From positions 2,375 through 17,820 of the forward strand of contig DLTN01000053.1 of NCBI GenBank assembly GCA_002500925.1: a DNA stretch of 15,446 bases, read 5' to 3'. The translations under genes were made by a program, and so were the position numbers. How positions within the stretch are numbered: the first letter of the stretch is position 1; every line of letters begins with the position of its first letter. Origin of the DNA: Gemmatimonadales bacterium UBA7835. GTDB taxonomy: Bacteria; Gemmatimonadota; Gemmatimonadetes; Longimicrobiales; Gaopeijiaceae. The notes under the pieces are model-generated. The model did no database searches, was not told where the DNA came from, and worked only from the letters and a program-made list of their open reading frames with translations. Of the stretch, positions 13,263 through 15,446 are shown in pieces.

Positions 13263-14729
13263 ATGGCGAATGCGGCACAGATCATAGAGGCTTTCAGAGA
13301 TGTCGCGTCGACAAAAAGCTTGTCTGACGAAGAGATGACCGACCTAGTCAAGGATGGGATGCTCGCTGGCCTGGCTCGTATCTATGGCGCCACAGTCCAG
13401 GCTGAGATCGACATCGACGAGGACACGGGTGATTTCGATATCGTGGTGCTCCGTCGCGTCGTAAACGAGGTGGAGGATTCAGCTACAGAGATAGCACTAG
13501 ACGAGGCACGTTGGGACGATGACACCTACGAAGTGGGTGATGTCATGGAGGTCCCGGTCTCCTTTGCTGACTTCGGGCGCAATGCTGTGATGGCTGTCAA
13601 GCAACGTATTGTCCAGCGTGTTCGCGAGAACGAACGAGACAGGATCCGAGACGAGTTTGCGGATCAAATAGGCCAATTGCTTTCGGGAGAACTCCAGCAG
13701 ATTGAGCGCGGAAAGCTCGTTGTGATGCTGAATAGGGCTCGGGATGCCGAAGCGATAATTCCATGGAAAGATCAGAACCCTCGAGAGCGTTTCCGTCAGG
13801 GTGACCCCATCCGAGCGGTGCTCAAGAAGGTAGAGGAAACCCCAAAGGGGCCTCGTCTTATCCTGTCGCGAGCGGATCCTCTATTCGTCTCTGCGCTCTT
13901 TCATCTAGAGGTCCCCGAGATCCATCAGGACATCGTGGAGATCCGGGAAATCTCTCGAGAGGTTGGGGGAAGAACAAAAATTGCGGTCTACAGCCGTGAT
14001 GAGTCGATCGACCCTGTCGGTGCGTGCGTGGGACTGAAGGGCTCTCGAGTTCAAGCCGTTGTGAATGAACTAGGTGGTGAGCGTATCGATATCGTGCCTT
14101 GGCACCCTGATCCGGAGGTCTTCGCCCGTCGTGCGTTGGCGCCGGCTCGTGTATCGAAGGTAGTGACTGACTCAGATCGTCAAGTCGTGACAGCGATCGT
14201 TGACGAGGACCAATTGTCCCTAGCGATTGGACGAAATGGTCAAAATGTGAGACTCGCTTCGCAGCTCATTGGATGGCAGATCGATCTATATGGCTCAAGA
14301 GAGTGGGTGGAGCGTGGTTCCGATCTCGCGACGCTCGGTGAAGAAGGCGGAGATGAGCATTACGAAACCTCGGATTTTCCTCTTTCTGAGTTGGATATCC
14401 GGGCTGGTGTGCTGGCGGCTCTATCGGAGGCTGGATATGATACGTTCCTGCAAATCATTGACTTGGAGCGCCGAGATTTCCTAGGAATGAAAGGGCTCGG
14501 CGAAGAGGATGCAGATCGTCTTCTTCAAATCATCGACGAACTGACGGTGGTAGAAGGAGAGGCGGAATTGACCGAAGATGAGTCTGATTCCGAAGAGGGT
14601 GAGCCTGATTCCGAAGAGGATGATTCTGATTCCGAAGAGGGTGAGCCTGATTCTGAAGAGGATGAGGATGATTCCGAAGAGCATAAGGATGGAAACGCCG
14701 ACGGCGAAGATGGAGAATCGGAGGATTAG
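13263..14729 (+). CDS. nusA: Transcription termination/antitermination factor NusA with acidic repeat tail
   Basis: NusA binds RNA polymerase and modulates pausing, termination and antitermination. The 488-residue protein shows an N-terminal RNAP-binding domain (about 1-125), an S1 domain (about 133-203, ending GPRLILSRADPLFV), KH1 (about 236-281, with VGLKGSRVQAVVNELGGERI) and KH2 (about 300-345, with LAIGRNGQNVRLASQL). One helix-hairpin-helix-like AR segment follows at 376-430 (LSELDIRAGVLAALSEAGYD and LGMKGLGEEDADRLL). The last 55 residues are extremely acidic and repetitive (SDSEEGEPDSEEDD twice), which is unusual. The ATG at 13263 has a strong ribosome site (GAGGAGAAGAAA). It starts 10 nt after rimP; its 3' end overlaps the YlxQ-like gene by 20 nt. 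The core assignment is certain; the tail's role is unknown. Confidence 0.96.
   Translation: MANAAQIIEAFRDVASTKSLSDEEMTDLVKDGMLAGLARIYGATVQAEIDIDEDTGDFDIVVLRRVVNEVEDSATEIALDEARWDDDTYEVGDVMEVPVSFADFGRNAVMAVKQRIVQRVRENERDRIRDEFADQIGQLLSGELQQIERGKLVVMLNRARDAEAIIPWKDQNPRERFRQGDPIRAVLKKVEETPKGPRLILSRADPLFVSALFHLEVPEIHQDIVEIREISREVGGRTKIAVYSRDESIDPVGACVGLKGSRVQAVVNELGGERIDIVPWHPDPEVFARRALAPARVSKVVTDSDRQVVTAIVDEDQLSLAIGRNGQNVRLASQLIGWQIDLYGSREWVERGSDLATLGEEGGDEHYETSDFPLSELDIRAGVLAALSEAGYDTFLQIIDLERRDFLGMKGLGEEDADRLLQIIDELTVVEGEAELTEDESDSEEGEPDSEEDDSDSEEGEPDSEEDEDDSEEHKDGNADGEDGESED
14583..14666 (+). repeat. 42-bp tandem duplication in the nusA 3' end
   Basis: Two adjacent 42-bp copies (14583-14624 and 14625-14666) differ at only two bases, and a degenerate partial copy follows. 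They encode two runs of a 14-residue acidic unit (SDSEEGEPDSEEDD and SDSEEGEPDSEEDE). The near-identity at DNA level points to recent slippage or unequal recombination, and repeat number may vary between strains. Confidence 0.9.
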
Positions 14730-15057
14730 CGCTCTGAGGCTTCTGGGCCTAGCCAAGAGGGCGGGTGCGGTAGCTGCGGGCACTGGATCGGTTCGCCGGG
14801 CGATCCAAGAAGGTCAGGCTTTGCTGATTTTGATGGCTGAGGACGCTTCGAGCGTCCAGATGAATAAAATTAGAAATACGAATGATGACGAATCGATCCC
14901 CCGGGTGACCTTGGGGGATCGTGCCACGTTGGGATCCGCGTTAGGGATGGCGGAGCTTTCTGCAGTGGCGGTCACGCAGTCGTCGTTCGCGGATCGTCTC
15001 GTTGAGGAGCTGTCGGGTTCCCGAGGCGGTTGCAGTACGAACGCATTGGAGGCGTAG
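14710..15057 (+). CDS. YlxQ-type ribosomal protein L7Ae/L30e-fold RNA-binding protein
   Basis: A 115-residue protein of the L7Ae/L30e/Gadd45 fold found between nusA and infB (YlxQ). The N terminus has ALRLLGLAKRAGAVAAGT (about residues 8-25), the family's conserved RNA-contact segment, followed by SVRRAIQEGQALLILMAEDA, matching the usual helix-strand pattern. It probably binds structured RNA, perhaps kink-turns, but a precise role is not established. The chosen ATG (14710) gives a standard-length protein and overlaps the end of nusA by 20 nt, in another frame; a longer start would place the acidic-tail DNA in a Lys/Pro-rich frame, which is a shadow. In many bacteria ylxR (rnpM) precedes it; it is absent here. 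The C terminus (GCSTNALEA) is unremarkable. infB follows after 8 nt. Confidence 0.85.
   Translation: MENRRISALRLLGLAKRAGAVAAGTGSVRRAIQEGQALLILMAEDASSVQMNKIRNTNDDESIPRVTLGDRATLGSALGMAELSAVAVTQSSFADRLVEELSGSRGGCSTNALEA
14894..14921 (+). other. Strong intragenic hairpin in the ylxQ-like gene
   Basis: CGATCCCCC (14894-14902) is perfectly complementary to GGGGGATCG (14913-14921). The 10-nt loop can extend the stem by two G-U pairs and one G-C pair, leaving a 4-nt loop. It lies inside the coding region, with no T-run after it. It could be an mRNA stability or pausing element, or simple codon coincidence. Confidence 0.5.
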
Positions 15058-15065
15058 TAGAAAGC

Positions 15066-15446
15066 ATGCAGGTATTTGAACTCGCCGATGATCTGAACGT
15101 CAGCACTGACGCCTTGATCGAGCTTCTGCGGCACATGGGTATCCCAGTGGCCGATGACGACGCGACCATCACCGACGCTCAAGTGGCAAAGGTTCTAGCG
15201 AAGATGGAGCGTGAACGGATCGCGGGTCATTCCGATCCGGCCGAAGCTGTTCGTTCGGCAATGCGAGATGCTGCGCCGTCGACTGGGCGCCGTCGGAGAC
15301 GGCGTCGTGCGGTCGAAGAAGTCGAGTCAGACACAGAGGAAGTAGACGAGAAAGCCGGAGCCTCGACCTCTGAAACCGAGGAAAGCGCAGAGGATACTGT
15401 AGTCGCGGATAATTCGGATCTAGTCGAGGTCGAGGAAGCTGAAGAG
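15066..15446 (+). CDS. infB: Translation initiation factor IF-2, N-terminal part (3' end outside window)
   Basis: The first 127 codons of a protein running off the window. MQVFELADDLNVSTDALIEL and the following LRHMGIP match the N-terminal IF-2 domain (about residues 1-52), a small helical module. A seven-Arg run is at 75-81, and the tail is rich in Glu, Asp, Ser and Thr, typical of the variable linker before the GTPase core, which would lie outside the window. IF-2 brings fMet-tRNA to the 30S subunit. Position directly after nusA and the YlxQ-like gene is the conserved order and confirms the call. ATG at 15066 is 8 nt after the previous stop, with only a weak AGAAAG ribosome site. Confidence 0.93.
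   Translation, partial: MQVFELADDLNVSTDALIELLRHMGIPVADDDATITDAQVAKVLAKMERERIAGHSDPAEAVRSAMRDAAPSTGRRRRRRRAVEEVESDTEEVDEKAGASTSETEESAEDTVVADNSDLVEVEEAEE

Noticed and set aside
12853..13278. A 141-codon minus-strand ORF opposite rimP
   Set aside because: Ser/Pro/Arg-rich shadow of a well-conserved gene, with no domain.
14481..14783. A minus-strand ORF with repeated hydrophobic units (LILFGIRLTLFGIR) resembling a membrane protein
   Set aside because: It is the reverse complement of the acidic nusA tandem repeat; Glu/Asp codons read backwards give Phe/Leu/Ile, so the pattern is an artefact.

Overview
The window looks like a chromosomal housekeeping segment from a Gram-negative, probably uncultured bacterium. 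A Gemmatimonadota-like origin is my best guess (confidence about 0.5). It rests on the gene types together: an alternative GlmU-like nucleotidyltransferase paired with a single-domain mannose-1-phosphate guanylyltransferase, a histidine kinase with an HQLGTPLSSL H-box, a DUF922 secreted protease and a lipoprotein-like protein. TGA serves as an ordinary stop codon in several genes. I see no insertion sequence, prophage, CRISPR array, tRNA or rRNA.

Layout. (1) 1-1116, plus strand: the 3' end of the site-2 protease rseP, then a secreted DUF922 zinc-protease-like protein 4 nt later. (2) 1140-4659, minus strand, read from high to low coordinates: a receiver-only response regulator, ManC-type mannose-1-phosphate guanylyltransferase, a GlmU-like nucleotidyltransferase/left-handed beta-helix protein and a WalJ/YycJ-type metallo-beta-lactamase-fold protein. 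They are tightly packed and look like one operon. (3) 4660-4835: a divergent promoter region with an inverted repeat. (4) 4836-10240, plus strand: a lipoprotein-like protein, serS, a membrane histidine kinase and a PcrA/UvrD helicase, with gaps of 3, 37 and 19 nt. (5) 10288-10896, minus strand: a membrane-anchored coiled-coil protein (DUF948-like). (6) 10897-11133: a divergent intergenic region rich in short GTGCA/TGCAC repeats. (7) 11134-12414, plus strand: murA, carrying Asp in place of the usual catalytic Cys. (8) 12415-12760: a gap holding a TGA-interrupted reading frame coupled to murA, a good sigma-70-like promoter and a clear intrinsic terminator just downstream of that promoter. (9) 12761 to the end, plus strand: rimP, nusA, a YlxQ/L7Ae-like gene and the start of infB, the classical nusA-infB operon but without ylxR (rnpM).

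How the genes work together. Several serve the envelope: RseP, MurA, WalJ-like, ManC/GlmU-like and the DUF922 protein. The last block is the transcription-translation control operon (ribosome maturation, elongation/termination factor, initiation factor 2). The orphan histidine kinase and the orphan receiver protein lie about 2 kb apart on opposite strands and could be partners.

The points most worth a second look are the Cys-to-Asp MurA, the promoter-plus-terminator leader before rimP-nusA (a possible attenuator), the in-frame-TGA small ORF after murA, and the acidic tandem-repeat tail of NusA. I do not see a clear new multi-gene system.
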